From NCBI GenBank assembly GCA_021323755.1, contig JAJPKJ010000014.1, positions 1 through 62,399 on the forward strand: 62,399 nucleotides of DNA, read 5' to 3'. Shown in pieces: positions 1 to 8,315 of the stretch. The position numbers and the translations under genes were made by a program. This DNA comes from Chitinophagales bacterium (GTDB lineage Bacteria; Bacteroidota; Bacteroidia; Chitinophagales; Chitinophagaceae). A model generated the notes under the pieces. The model ran no database searches. It saw only the letters and a list, made by a program, of their open reading frames with translations, and was not told where the DNA came from. Positions within the stretch are counted from its first letter, which is position 1. Each line of letters begins with the position of its first letter.

Positions 1-248
1 CACAATCCCTGACAGCCGGTGCGATCGCTTCAAATTTCGATACGGCAAGACCAACCGTTTCCAAACACCTTCAAATTCTTACCGAGTGCGAATTGATCAA
101 ACAAGAGCAGAACGGCAGAGAAATTTATTATCATTTAAATCCAAAAAAGATGAAGGAAATAGCAGATTTTATTGAGCCATTCCGCAAAATGTGGGATGAC
201 CGCTTCAACAAATTAGAAACGATAATGAAAAAATACAAAAGCAAATAA
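1..248 (+). CDS. ArsR-family winged-helix transcriptional regulator, C-terminal part
   Basis: The reading frame is open from the left window edge (first full codon at base 3) to TAA at 246-248, so the 5' end is missing. The visible 81 residues contain the end of a winged helix-turn-helix: the recognition helix reads [11 protein letters not shown] and the wing reads [12 protein letters not shown], both typical of ArsR/SmtB repressors. The tail ([10 protein letters not shown]) resembles ArsR proteins that are paired with SRPBCC proteins rather than metal sensors. No metal-binding cysteines are visible in this part, but the N-terminus cannot be judged. The stop lies one base before the ATG of the next gene, so the two are almost certainly cotranscribed and translationally coupled. 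The inducer is unknown. Confidence 0.85.
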   Translation, partial: QSLTAGAIASNFDTARPTVSKHLQILTECELIKQEQNGREIYYHLNPKKMKEIADFIEPFRKMWDDRFNKLETIMKKYKSK

Positions 249-249
249 G

Positions 250-714
250 ATGGAACAAAAAACAAAAATCGATGCCGAAGAAGGTAGACAGGAATTGGTG
301 ATCACAAGAAAGTTTGATCTCCCGCTGGAATTGGTTTTTAAAGCTTTTGCGGATCCTGAAATTATTGAGCAATGGATGGGAACAAAAGTGATAAAACTCG
401 AAAGTAAAAAACATGGCAGTTATCAATTTGAAACAACTGATCCGAAAGGAAACGTCCATCGGTTTAGTGGCGTAATTCATGCGTTTATTCCAAATCAGAA
501 GATCACAAGAACTTTTGAAATGGAGAACACTCCATTTGGTGTTCAGCTTGAGGTAACGGAATTTGAAAAACTCTCTGAGGACACCAGCAAGATCACTACA
601 CATTCAATATACGAATCTGTAGCACAGAGAGACCAGATGCTGCGATTGCCCTTTACTCAAGGTATCAATTGGGCGCATAACCGATTGCAGGAAATACTAA
701 GTAAATTAAAATAA
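250..714 (+). CDS. SRPBCC (AHSA1/START-like) domain protein
   Basis: This 154-residue protein is one complete SRPBCC domain. It opens with a strand reading ELVITRKFDLPLELVFKAF, followed by EIIEQWMG, and ends with the long C-terminal helix that closes the hydrophobic pocket. This family (AHSA1-like, YndB-like) binds small hydrophobic ligands, or in eukaryotes stimulates Hsp90; the bacterial ligand is generally unknown. The start ATG is one base after the stop of the ArsR gene, an arrangement seen widely in bacteria where the ArsR member probably controls the SRPBCC gene. No signal peptide is present, so it is cytoplasmic. The family call is secure, the function is not. Confidence 0.85.
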   Translation: MEQKTKIDAEEGRQELVITRKFDLPLELVFKAFADPEIIEQWMGTKVIKLESKKHGSYQFETTDPKGNVHRFSGVIHAFIPNQKITRTFEMENTPFGVQLEVTEFEKLSEDTSKITTHSIYESVAQRDQMLRLPFTQGINWAHNRLQEILSKLK

Positions 715-720
715 CACATT

Positions 721-1116
721 ATGAGAAATAAAATAATCTATTGGATCGCCACCATCTGGCTTACATTGGGTATGCTGTCAACCGGAATCGTACAGCTCTT
801 AAAAATGAATGTTGGAACCGGCGTGGGAGGCGTAGATAATATTAAACATTTGGGGTACCCGGTCTATATGCTCACAGTATTGGGTACCTGGAAAATTTTG
901 GGCGCTATTGCATTGCTTATTCCCAGATTTCCTTTACTAAAGGAATGGGCCTATGCCGGCATTTTTTTCACCGTTACCGGGGCGGCATTTTCACATATCG
1001 CTTCCGGAGATGATTCCTTTAAAGAAATAGCGCCATCATTATTATACATAATTTTGATTGCAGTATCCTGGTATTTCAGACCTGAGGATAGAAAAGTGGC
1101 TCCTGTTCGCGGCTAA
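721..1116 (+). CDS. DoxX-like integral membrane protein
   Basis: The 131-residue product has about four hydrophobic helices: near residues 7-27, 46-70, 77-95 and 103-120. Between the first two it carries the G-rich stretch GVGGVDNIKHLGYP, which is characteristic of the DoxX-like family found in Bacteroidota. Members are small inner-membrane proteins of uncertain biochemistry; some are linked to thiol or oxidative-stress homeostasis. It starts 6 bases after the SRPBCC gene and is therefore part of the same transcription unit. The combination ArsR, SRPBCC and DoxX recurs in many soil Bacteroidota, which suggests a small-molecule or stress response, but that role is inference. Confidence 0.75.
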   Translation: MRNKIIYWIATIWLTLGMLSTGIVQLLKMNVGTGVGGVDNIKHLGYPVYMLTVLGTWKILGAIALLIPRFPLLKEWAYAGIFFTVTGAAFSHIASGDDSFKEIAPSLLYIILIAVSWYFRPEDRKVAPVRG

Positions 1117-1187
1117 CAATAGTGCAAATGCAAACGGAAATATTATTATAATTTGAATTATTTTATTAACCAAAAAAAACAATAACG

Positions 1188-1622
1188 ATGGCCAGCGTAT
1201 CAATTTATTTGAACTTTCAAGGTAATACTGAAGAAGCGTTCAATCATTACAAAAAAGTTTTCGGCACTGAATTTTCCAACCCATTCATGCGATTCAAAGA
1301 TGCGCCGACACAGCCCGGCGCGCCCCCACTGTCAGAGGCCGACAAAAACAAAATAGCACATGTGGCCTTGCCTATCCTGGCCGGTATACAATTGATGGGA
1401 ACCGATATGTTGGAAAGTATGGGACATAAATTGGTCGAGGGGAATAATTTTACGATCAATTTGAGTCCGGATAGCAAAGAAGAAGCCGATAAGTTGTACA
1501 AAGAATTATCGGAGGGCGGAGCAGACGGAGTGCCGCCGCACGATGAGTTTTGGGGTTACTGGGGTACTTGCAAAGATCGCTTTGGCATCCGCTGGATGTT
1601 CAATATTACGAAATGGTCCTAA
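1188..1622 (+). CDS. VOC-superfamily (PhnB/YjdN-like) protein
   Basis: This is a 144-residue vicinal-oxygen-chelate fold protein of the PhnB/YjdN (3-dmu-9_3-mt) type. The start reads VSIYLNFQGNTEEAFNHYKKVFG, shown here by the recognisable pieces YLNF and EEAFNHYKKVF, and the end carries WGYWGTCKDRFGIRWMFN, typical of the second beta-alpha-beta module. Despite the name PhnB, members of this branch have no demonstrated phosphonate role and usually lack strong catalytic signatures. It follows the DoxX-like gene by 71 bases on the same strand, so it may share the transcript. Substrate and activity are unknown. Confidence 0.8.
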   Translation: MASVSIYLNFQGNTEEAFNHYKKVFGTEFSNPFMRFKDAPTQPGAPPLSEADKNKIAHVALPILAGIQLMGTDMLESMGHKLVEGNNFTINLSPDSKEEADKLYKELSEGGADGVPPHDEFWGYWGTCKDRFGIRWMFNITKWS

Positions 1623-1716
1623 GTGCAGAAATCAGGCAACATCCGGCTAAGATCAGATAAGAAAGAAATGGAATCGAGATACCCTCACTTTATTTTTTAA
1701 TTTATAAGTGAATAAA

Positions 1717-2274
1717 ATGAAAAAGGAATTGTCGGCGACCCAAAGTACTGCCATACTCGGCATCTTAAAAGTACGTTTTGAAAAAAACATGAGCCGGCAT
1801 AAGGGTATTGACTGGAGCAAAGTACAAGCAAAGCTGGGAGCAAATAAACAGAAACTCTGGTCGCTTAATGAAATGGAAAATACCGGAGGCGAACCGGATG
1901 TTGTTGATTACGATAAAAAGACCGGCGAATATATTTTTTATGATTGTGCTTCAGAAAGTCCCAAAGGTCGTAGAAGTATTTGCTACGATGATGAAGCGCT
2001 GGAATCAAGAAAAGAAAACAAGCCGGCTGATAGTGCAGTCAATATGTCAATTGAAATGGGTATTGAAATTTTAACAGAGGAGCAATACCGGCGTTTGCAG
2101 CAATTGGGAAATTTCGACACGAAAACTTCGAGCTGGATAAAGACGCCTCCTGAAATAAGAAAACTCGGCGGCGCGCTTTTTTGCGATCGCCGCTTCAATA
2201 CGGTTTTCTTATATCACAATGGTGCAGAATCTTATTATGCAGCCAGGGGTTTTCGCGGTTCCTTAAGCGTTTAA
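1717..2274 (+). CDS. DUF4256-family protein
   Basis: The protein (185 residues from ATG 1717; a GTG three codons upstream is possible) matches DUF4256 by its overall pattern. Recognisable blocks are an N-terminal LKVRFEKNMSRHKGIDW, the central DYDKKTGEYIFYDCASESPKGRR, and the C-terminal GGALFCDRRFNTVFLYHNGAESYYAARGF. The family is small, soluble and uncharacterised. There is no signal peptide or membrane segment. It sits between a VOC gene and a YdeI-like gene in a run of small proteins that often travel together in Bacteroidota. I assign no function. Confidence 0.75.
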   Translation: MKKELSATQSTAILGILKVRFEKNMSRHKGIDWSKVQAKLGANKQKLWSLNEMENTGGEPDVVDYDKKTGEYIFYDCASESPKGRRSICYDDEALESRKENKPADSAVNMSIEMGIEILTEEQYRRLQQLGNFDTKTSSWIKTPPEIRKLGGALFCDRRFNTVFLYHNGAESYYAARGFRGSLSV

Positions 2275-2297
2275 ATTTTACAATAAAAACCAGCATC

Positions 2298-2876
2298 ATG
2301 AATCCCAAAGTTGATTTTTATTTTGACAAAGCCAAAAGCTGGCAGCAAGAAATTGGGCAATTGAGAACGATCGTTCTTGATTGTGGACTCACCGAAGAAT
2401 TAAAATGGGGCTGCCCATGTTACACATTTCAGAAAAGCAATATCGTTTTGATACATGTGTTTAAAGGATATTGTGCTCTCTTGTTCTTTAAAGGGATATT
2501 ATTGAAAGACACAGATGGAATGCTGATTCAACAAACGGAGAATGTACAGGCTGCGCGCCAGGTACGATTCACCAATGTGAAAGAGATAGTGAGGATGGAA
2601 GCCAAACTGAAAGCATACATCTATGAAGCGATCGAAGTAGAAAAAGCTGGATTGAAAGTGCAATTAAAAAAGACTTCAGCATTCAGCATGCCCGAAGAAT
2701 TTAAAAACAAATTAAATAAAAAGCCTGCGCTGAAAAAAGCATTTGATGCATTGACACCGGGGCGGCAGAGAGCATACCTTTTACATTTTTCTGCCCCAAA
2801 ACAATCCAGGACCCGCGAAGCAAGGATCGAAAAATATGCGCCACATATACTCCATGGAAAAGGATTAAATGATTAA
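2298..2876 (+). CDS. YdeI/OmdA-like protein (DUF1801 plus YdeI C-terminal region)
   Basis: The 192-residue protein has an N-terminal DUF1801-like domain (residues about 1-110), with ELKWGCPCYTF and KGYCALLFFKG as markers. Its C-terminal helical segment is of the YdeI/OmpD-associated type (PEEFKNKLNKKPALKKAFDALTPGRQR and the final IEKYAPHIL). YdeI proteins were linked to resistance against cationic peptides and bacteriocins in enteric bacteria, but the mechanism is unclear. I chose ATG 2298 because the longer reading frame overlaps the preceding gene by about 90 bases and adds no family sequence. It is the last gene of the rightward run and converges with the next gene across 21 bases. Confidence 0.8.
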   Translation: MNPKVDFYFDKAKSWQQEIGQLRTIVLDCGLTEELKWGCPCYTFQKSNIVLIHVFKGYCALLFFKGILLKDTDGMLIQQTENVQAARQVRFTNVKEIVRMEAKLKAYIYEAIEVEKAGLKVQLKKTSAFSMPEEFKNKLNKKPALKKAFDALTPGRQRAYLLHFSAPKQSRTREARIEKYAPHILHGKGLND

Positions 2877-2897
2877 CACCCTTAGTCGGGATGCTGT

Positions 2898-4097
2898 TCA
2901 ATCCCCCGCATATTCTTTCAGATAACCGTAGTGGGCCGTGAGCTTTCCGTTTTTTACCATGGTTGCTTTCTCAATAATTTCAGAATCTCCTTTTACCAAA
3001 TCAGCAAGAACAAATTTTATTAATTGTTCTCCAAAATAACGCGAAGCATCACGCGGCAGCTCATTGGGCAAATTGCCTACCGCCATTATATCTATTGAAT
3101 TTTCCAGATACGGAGAAGTTCTTTCCCGGGTGGATCTGTCAACCCCATAGACAGGTTCTTCCAGCGTTCCGTCGCCGATATTACAGGGAATAGATCCGTA
3201 TTTATCATCGGTAATGTCGGCAATCGTTTTGATATTGAATTCATCCGACAACATATCTTTCCATTCGAATAACCTGGGCATATGTTCATCCCAATAAATT
3301 CCATTCATTAATATATCCGTGCATTTTGTGTAAGGAAGAAATTTACAAACATAGTTTTGCGGAAACTGGTGAAAATCCTCACGATTATACGTTGACGTAT
3401 GTTTGTGGGAATACAGGTCATTCCCTTTTAATTGTGTAAAAACAGGGTATGTAAATTTTCTTTGCAGGAATTCATCCGGCTCTACTTCAATAATTCCCAA
3501 GAGATTCATTACTTCCAGAACGCCGTGAGCGACTCGACCTGAGCCAGTAACAACAACTTTAATATTCGGAAGTTTTAATCCAAAATAAGTGTGAATGAGT
3601 TTGCGAAAGCTATTTTGGATATAAACACGCTGCAGGTCATAGGCTCCGGTCCTTTTTCCGAAAGCCATTATGCCGTTGTGGGCACCAACAACTCCGGCAA
3701 AAAAACCAAAGCCAAGAATCCGCTGGCCGTCTTCATGTTCCATGCATTCATAGTCTATTAGGGTAATTCTCTTTTCAATAATTTCTTGAAACATTTGGCG
3801 ATTATGCGGTTGCATTTTTTTTGTGTGCGAGAAGAACAAGTAGGTCTTATCGGGAATCAATGATGCAGACGGAACTTCTTTGATGCCCAATAATATATCA
3901 CAGTCATGCATATCCTCTCTTACGTCGACGCCTGCCTGCAGATATTCTTTATCAGAAAAACAACGATGCACGGATGATTGAACAACAATTTTAAGTTCAT
4001 CAGAATTCTTATGTATCCATTTGCATTGCGCGGGCGTAAGCGCTACCCTGTTATCAGCCGGAATTTTCCCTTCGCGTATTAATCCAATGGTGATCAT
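2898..4097 (-). CDS. Lysine-ketoglutarate reductase-like / alanine dehydrogenase-PNT family oxidoreductase
   Basis: The 399-residue protein begins with an AlaDh/PNT N-domain (IGLIREGKIPADNRVALT) and carries the blocks KTYLFFSHTKKMQ, ITLIDYE and FGFFAGVVGAHNG. These match the lysine-ketoglutarate reductase half of the animal and plant aminoadipic semialdehyde synthase and fungal Lys1. A Rossmann motif VVTGSGRVAHG lies near residue 185. The expected reaction links L-lysine and 2-oxoglutarate to saccharopine with NAD(P)H. Related alanine dehydrogenases differ in the N-terminal blocks, so the reductase assignment is favoured but not certain. The start is ATG 4097; the codon before it is a TTG. 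A saccharopine-dehydrogenase-like gene lies far away at 58.5 kb. Confidence 0.75.
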   Translation of the reverse strand: MITIGLIREGKIPADNRVALTPAQCKWIHKNSDELKIVVQSSVHRCFSDKEYLQAGVDVREDMHDCDILLGIKEVPSASLIPDKTYLFFSHTKKMQPHNRQMFQEIIEKRITLIDYECMEHEDGQRILGFGFFAGVVGAHNGIMAFGKRTGAYDLQRVYIQNSFRKLIHTYFGLKLPNIKVVVTGSGRVAHGVLEVMNLLGIIEVEPDEFLQRKFTYPVFTQLKGNDLYSHKHTSTYNREDFHQFPQNYVCKFLPYTKCTDILMNGIYWDEHMPRLFEWKDMLSDEFNIKTIADITDDKYGSIPCNIGDGTLEEPVYGVDRSTRERTSPYLENSIDIMAVGNLPNELPRDASRYFGEQLIKFVLADLVKGDSEIIEKATMVKNGKLTAHYGYLKEYAGD

Positions 4098-4335
4098 CAA
4101 TCGTTAGTTTGGTGGCAAGATATTGTATTTTAGTTTTAATAATGGCAGCAATCATCCAAACAAGATCAACCCATTTTTTAAAATATTTTACCTGGTATTT
4201 AATTGATTGTTTAGCGTGATGCAAATTGCCTCAGGAGCAAATTCCATGAACAGGTTTTGGACAAAAACATTCATTTCCGTAATATTGCTTCCCGTTTTTG
4301 ATTGTATCCTCCTTGGAAACACATAAACTTATGGA

Positions 4336-4419
4336 GCCCGGATGGCGGAATTGGTAGACGCGCCAGACTCAAAATCTGGTATTGGCAACAATGTGCAGGT
4401 TCGATTCCTGTTCCGGGCA
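4336..4419 (+). tRNA. tRNA-Leu (anticodon CAA)
   Basis: The 84-base sequence folds as a class II tRNA. The acceptor strands GCCCGGA and TCCGGGC pair over 7 bp with discriminator A. The D-arm contains GGTAGACGC. The anticodon stem CCAGA/TCTGG encloses the loop CTCAAAA, giving anticodon CAA, which reads UUG leucine codons. A long variable arm follows, and the T-arm contains GTTCGATTC. The 3' CCA is not encoded. It lies between the divergent LKR-like gene and the SUF operon. Confidence 0.97.
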
Positions 4420-4516
4420 CAAAACCTGAAAAAGATTAATCTCTCCCCTATTTTATCTGCTCTTTTCTTCTAAAATTCTCTTAAAAAATTCCCGATTTAG
4501 TAATTACAAAGCCCTT

Positions 4517-4552
4517 TTTATACTTTTTAGTATAAACAGATTCGTATCTTTG
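4517..4552 (+). promoter_or_regulatory. sufB promoter with overlapping inverted repeat (candidate Rrf2 operator)
   Basis: Bases 4545-4552 read TATCTTTG, an exact match to the Bacteroidota -7 consensus TAnnTTTG. A perfect 7-bp inverted repeat, TTTATAC at 4517-4523 and GTATAAA at 4530-4536 separated by 6 bases, covers the place where the -33 element would be. Symmetric sites of this size are typical for dimeric winged-helix regulators such as the Rrf2 family, and an Rrf2 gene closes this operon. The operator role is inference. The start codon of sufB follows the -7 box by only 4 bases. Confidence 0.65.
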
Positions 4553-4556
4553 CATA

Positions 4557-6044
4557 ATGCCAACGGAAACTTTCAAACGGGAAAAAAAAGATTCACTAAA
4601 TGAGATCAGTACTATTGAAAAAACTGTTCTCAGCGATTATAAATATGGATTTGTAACTGATATCGAATCTGATGAAGCGCCAGTTGGAATAAACGAAGAT
4701 ATTGTCCGTTTTATTTCTGCAAAAAAGAACGAGCCGGAATGGATGTTGGATTGGAGGTTAAAAGCTTATCGCCAGTGGTGCAAAATGTCGGGCGATGAAC
4801 CAAAATGGGCAAACCTGAAATACCCGCCGATCAATTACCAGGATATCATTTATTATTCTGCGCCAAAACAAAAAATAAAACCAAACAATCTTGATGAAAT
4901 TGATCCGGAGTTGAGAAAGACCTTTGAAAAACTCGGCATTTCATTAAATGAGCAAAAAAGATTGACCGGTGTTGCCGTGGATGCGGTGATTGATAGTATT
5001 TCAATAGGTACAAGTTTCAAAGAACAATTGGCAGAACTTGGAATTATTTTTTGTTCAATGAGTGAAGCGATCCAGGAGCATCCCGATTTGGTAAGAAAAT
5101 ATCTGAGCACTGTTGTTCCTGTTACTGATAATTATTTTGCGGCGCTTAATGCTGCGGTATTCAGCGATGGTTCATTTTGTTATATTCCTAAGGGCGTTCG
5201 TTGTCCGATGGAACTTTCCACTTATTTCCGAATTAACGCAGAAAATACAGGGCAGTTTGAAAGAACATTGATCGTAGCTGATGAAGGAAGTTATGTGAGC
5301 TATCTCGAAGGCTGCACCGCGCCAATGCGGGATGAAAACCAATTGCACGCTGCTGTCGTTGAATTGATTGCAATGGAAAATGCCGAAATAAAATATTCAA
5401 CGGTGCAAAATTGGTACCCGGGAGATAAGAATGGTGTTGGGGGCATTTACAATTTCGTTACGAAAAGAGGAATTTGCCAGGGCGCGAACTCAAAGATTTC
5501 ATGGACCCAAGTGGAGACTGGCTCTGCCATTACATGGAAATATCCGAGTGTGATTTTGAAGGGCGATAATTCTGTTGGAGAATTCTATTCAGTCGCTGTG
5601 ACGAATAATTATCAACAAGCCGACACGGGAACCAAGATGCAGCACCTTGGGAAAAATACCAAAAGCCGGATCGTTTCAAAAGGAATTTCAGCGGGCTTTA
5701 GTAATAATAGTTATCGTGGGCTTGTCCATGTGAGCAGGAAAGCAAATAATGCCAGGAATTTCTCTCAATGCGATTCATTATTACTGGGCGATAAATGCGG
5801 TGCACATACATTCCCTTACATCGAAGTGCGCAACAAATCAGCACTTGTTGAGCATGAAGCAACTACTTCAAAGATTGGTGAGGACCAGATCTTTTATTGC
5901 AATCAAAGGGGCATCGACACGGAAACCGCTGTGGCGCTCATAGTTAACGGATTTGCAAAAGAAGTGATGAACCAGTTGCCGATGGAATTTGCTGTTGAGG
6001 CGCAAAAATTATTGGCAATCAGTCTTGAAGGAAGCGTAGGATGA
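4557..6044 (+). CDS. sufB: SufB, Fe-S cluster scaffold subunit
   Basis: SufB is the main scaffold subunit of the SufBCD complex, on which Fe-S clusters are assembled in the cytoplasm. The 495-residue length fits the family. Diagnostic blocks are [24 protein letters not shown], here best seen as [10 protein letters not shown] near residue 45, then [25 protein letters not shown], and the C-terminal [21 protein letters not shown] region. The ATG at 4557 is the only plausible start: no other ATG occurs for about 60 codons and the N-terminus is only slightly longer than usual. It is the first gene of the operon, and the gap to sufC is 93 bases. Confidence 0.97.
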   Translation: MPTETFKREKKDSLNEISTIEKTVLSDYKYGFVTDIESDEAPVGINEDIVRFISAKKNEPEWMLDWRLKAYRQWCKMSGDEPKWANLKYPPINYQDIIYYSAPKQKIKPNNLDEIDPELRKTFEKLGISLNEQKRLTGVAVDAVIDSISIGTSFKEQLAELGIIFCSMSEAIQEHPDLVRKYLSTVVPVTDNYFAALNAAVFSDGSFCYIPKGVRCPMELSTYFRINAENTGQFERTLIVADEGSYVSYLEGCTAPMRDENQLHAAVVELIAMENAEIKYSTVQNWYPGDKNGVGGIYNFVTKRGICQGANSKISWTQVETGSAITWKYPSVILKGDNSVGEFYSVAVTNNYQQADTGTKMQHLGKNTKSRIVSKGISAGFSNNSYRGLVHVSRKANNARNFSQCDSLLLGDKCGAHTFPYIEVRNKSALVEHEATTSKIGEDQIFYCNQRGIDTETAVALIVNGFAKEVMNQLPMEFAVEAQKLLAISLEGSVG

Positions 6045-6137
6045 TTTGCAAATGTGCCCACAGAATAAAAGCTGAAAATCAGCAATGAAACAATTGACCA
6101 TTCACCAAAATGAACAATTACAAAATATAGATTAATC

Positions 6138-6902
6138 ATGTTGAACATTCACAATTTACAAGCAGGTATCGAGGGAAGGAAAATTTTAAAAGGAATTAAC
6201 CTGGAAATAAAAGCAGGGGAAGTACATGCGATCATGGGGCCGAACGGTTCTGGTAAAAGCACATTGGCATCAGTGCTTGCCGGAAAACAAATTTATGAAG
6301 TAACCGATGGCTCTGTCGATTTCCTGGGTAAGAATTTATTAGAGTTGTCTCCGGAAGCAAGAGCAGCAGAAGGTTTGTTTCTCGCTTTTCAATATCCGAT
6401 CGAAATTCCCGGATTAAGCACAACAAATTTTGTCAAGACGGCAATCAATGAAGTGCGTAAGTATCGTGGACAAGAGCCTTTGGATGCGGTTAGCTTTTTG
6501 AAAATGATGAAACAAAAAATGGCTTTGATGAATATTGATCAGTCATTATTAAGCCGTCCGCTGAATGAGGGGTTTTCCGGCGGAGAAAAAAAGAGAAATG
6601 AAATTTTTCAGATGGCAATGCTTGAACCAAAATTGGCGATTCTTGATGAAACTGACTCAGGCCTTGATATTGACGCGATAAGAATCGTTTCAAATGGAGT
6701 AAATAAATTGAGAAATAAAGATAATGCGGTGTTGGTGGTAACGCACTATCAAAGATTATTGGATTATATCGTTCCGGATTTTGTGCATGTTTTATACAAT
6801 GGCAGAATCGTAAAATCAGGTACAAAAGAATTGGCCCTTGAGCTCGAAGAAAGAGGGTATGATTTTATTAAACATGAAGTAAGTGTTGAAGAAGAGGTTT
6901 GA
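6138..6902 (+). CDS. sufC: SufC, ATPase of the SufBCD complex
   Basis: SufC is the ABC-type ATPase that drives conformational change in the SufBC2D scaffold. In this 254-residue protein the Walker A motif GPNGSGKS is at residues 34-41, the signature FSGGEKKR begins at residue 146, and the Walker B with LAILDETDSGLD follows around residue 170. The ETDSGLD form of the D-loop is the mark of SufC as opposed to transporter ATPases. There are no membrane segments, consistent with a soluble role. It lies between sufB and sufD, 27 bases before the latter. Confidence 0.97.
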   Translation: MLNIHNLQAGIEGRKILKGINLEIKAGEVHAIMGPNGSGKSTLASVLAGKQIYEVTDGSVDFLGKNLLELSPEARAAEGLFLAFQYPIEIPGLSTTNFVKTAINEVRKYRGQEPLDAVSFLKMMKQKMALMNIDQSLLSRPLNEGFSGGEKKRNEIFQMAMLEPKLAILDETDSGLDIDAIRIVSNGVNKLRNKDNAVLVVTHYQRLLDYIVPDFVHVLYNGRIVKSGTKELALELEERGYDFIKHEVSVEEEV

Positions 6903-6929
6903 TGGTGATTTTAAAAAGCATTAATTACA

Positions 6930-8222
6930 ATGAATTCAGTTGAATATTATAAAGAACATTATCAGGAATTACAGTCCAGGGGAGAAAAAAACGGGTTAAC
7001 CTCCATTCGTGAAAATGCATTCAATACTTTCACAAAATTGGGGATACCCAATGCCAAGCATGAAGAATGGAAATATACCCGCATTGGTGGATTATTCAAT
7101 AAAGAATATAAATTCTCGATCAATGCAAATATCTCCCTTTCGACAGATGATATTAAGGCATTTCGTTTGCCGGGACATGAACAGGCCAATGAATTGTTTT
7201 TTATAAATGGGCTGTTTTCTTCCACGCTTTCAAAGATCATTTCAAAAGAACTGGTTGCCCTGCCTCTTGAAGAAGCTGCTATTAATGAATACAAAGAAAT
7301 TGTCGCCACGCATCTCGGTCATAGCAGCAATTATTTAAAAGATGGTATCAATGCGCTGAACACGGCATTTGTAAATGGCGGCCTTTTTGTTCATTTATCA
7401 AAAGGAAAGATTACAGAACACCCGGTTTATATTTATAATATCACTGACGCAAGATCTGAAAATATCTTTTCTCAACCCAGAAGCCTGATCCATGTTGGGG
7501 AAAACGCACAAGTGCAACTCATTGAAACGTATGCCACCCTTGGCGACTCCGAGAGTTTTACCAACCAGGTGATGGAAATTGCGGTGGAAGAAAATGCATT
7601 GGTTGAATATTATAAAATTCAAAATGATGCAACGCATGCCAACCAGGTCAGCACAACCCACATCCGTCAAGTAGGAAAAAGTTATGTGCATACCGTTACG
7701 GTCTCGTTGGACGGTGGAATTGTTCGCAACAATCTGAACATTATTTTGGATGCGGAACGCTGCGAAGCTCATTTATATGGATTGTATTTTCAAAAAGGCA
7801 AAAGTCATATTGATAATCACACAGTGGTCGATAATGTAAAGCCGAATTGCTTTAGTAATGAATTATACAAGGGCGTGATGAATGATGAAGCATCTGGCGT
7901 TTTCAACGGAAAAATATTTGTGCAACAGTTGGCGCAAAAAACGAACGCTTATCAATCCAACAAAAATGTCCTGCTTTCAGATAATGCCAGTGTAAATACA
8001 AAACCTCAGTTGGAAATATTTGCAGATGATGTGAAATGTTCCCATGGGTGCACCGTTGGGCAGTTAGATGAAGATGCATTGTTCTATTTGCAATCCAGAG
8101 GGATCAGTGAAAAGACAGCACATTCATTATTGGTCCGTGCATTTGCCACCGATATTTTAGAACATGTGAAACCTGCGCCTATTAAAGCTTACATTGAAAA
8201 GCTGATCGCTGAAAGACTTTAA
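6930..8222 (+). CDS. sufD: SufD, Fe-S scaffold partner subunit
   Basis: SufD is the paralog of SufB that completes the SufBC2D scaffold and is needed for iron acquisition into the cluster. The 430-residue protein has an N-terminal helical region with HEEWKYTRI near residue 45. The beta-helix core is followed by the conserved C-terminal part DDVKCSHGCTVGQLDEDALFYLQSRGI. It starts 27 bases after sufC, and a 93-base gap separates it from sufS. Order and content are those of the standard Bacteroidota suf operon. Confidence 0.96.
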   Translation: MNSVEYYKEHYQELQSRGEKNGLTSIRENAFNTFTKLGIPNAKHEEWKYTRIGGLFNKEYKFSINANISLSTDDIKAFRLPGHEQANELFFINGLFSSTLSKIISKELVALPLEEAAINEYKEIVATHLGHSSNYLKDGINALNTAFVNGGLFVHLSKGKITEHPVYIYNITDARSENIFSQPRSLIHVGENAQVQLIETYATLGDSESFTNQVMEIAVEENALVEYYKIQNDATHANQVSTTHIRQVGKSYVHTVTVSLDGGIVRNNLNIILDAERCEAHLYGLYFQKGKSHIDNHTVVDNVKPNCFSNELYKGVMNDEASGVFNGKIFVQQLAQKTNAYQSNKNVLLSDNASVNTKPQLEIFADDVKCSHGCTVGQLDEDALFYLQSRGISEKTAHSLLVRAFATDILEHVKPAPIKAYIEKLIAERL

Positions 8223-8315
8223 AATTAAATACCCTACATGAATCGAAGTGAATTGATTTAAAAATATCCTTCGTGAAAATTCGCTCCAATTCGTGTTTAA
8301 AATAAATTGATAAAC

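Noticed and set aside
4219-4326. A 35-codon open frame with ATG and a hydrophobic segment, just before tRNA-Leu
   Set aside because: Too short to separate from chance in AT-rich DNA; no promoter or homology seen, and it ends 9 bases before the tRNA.
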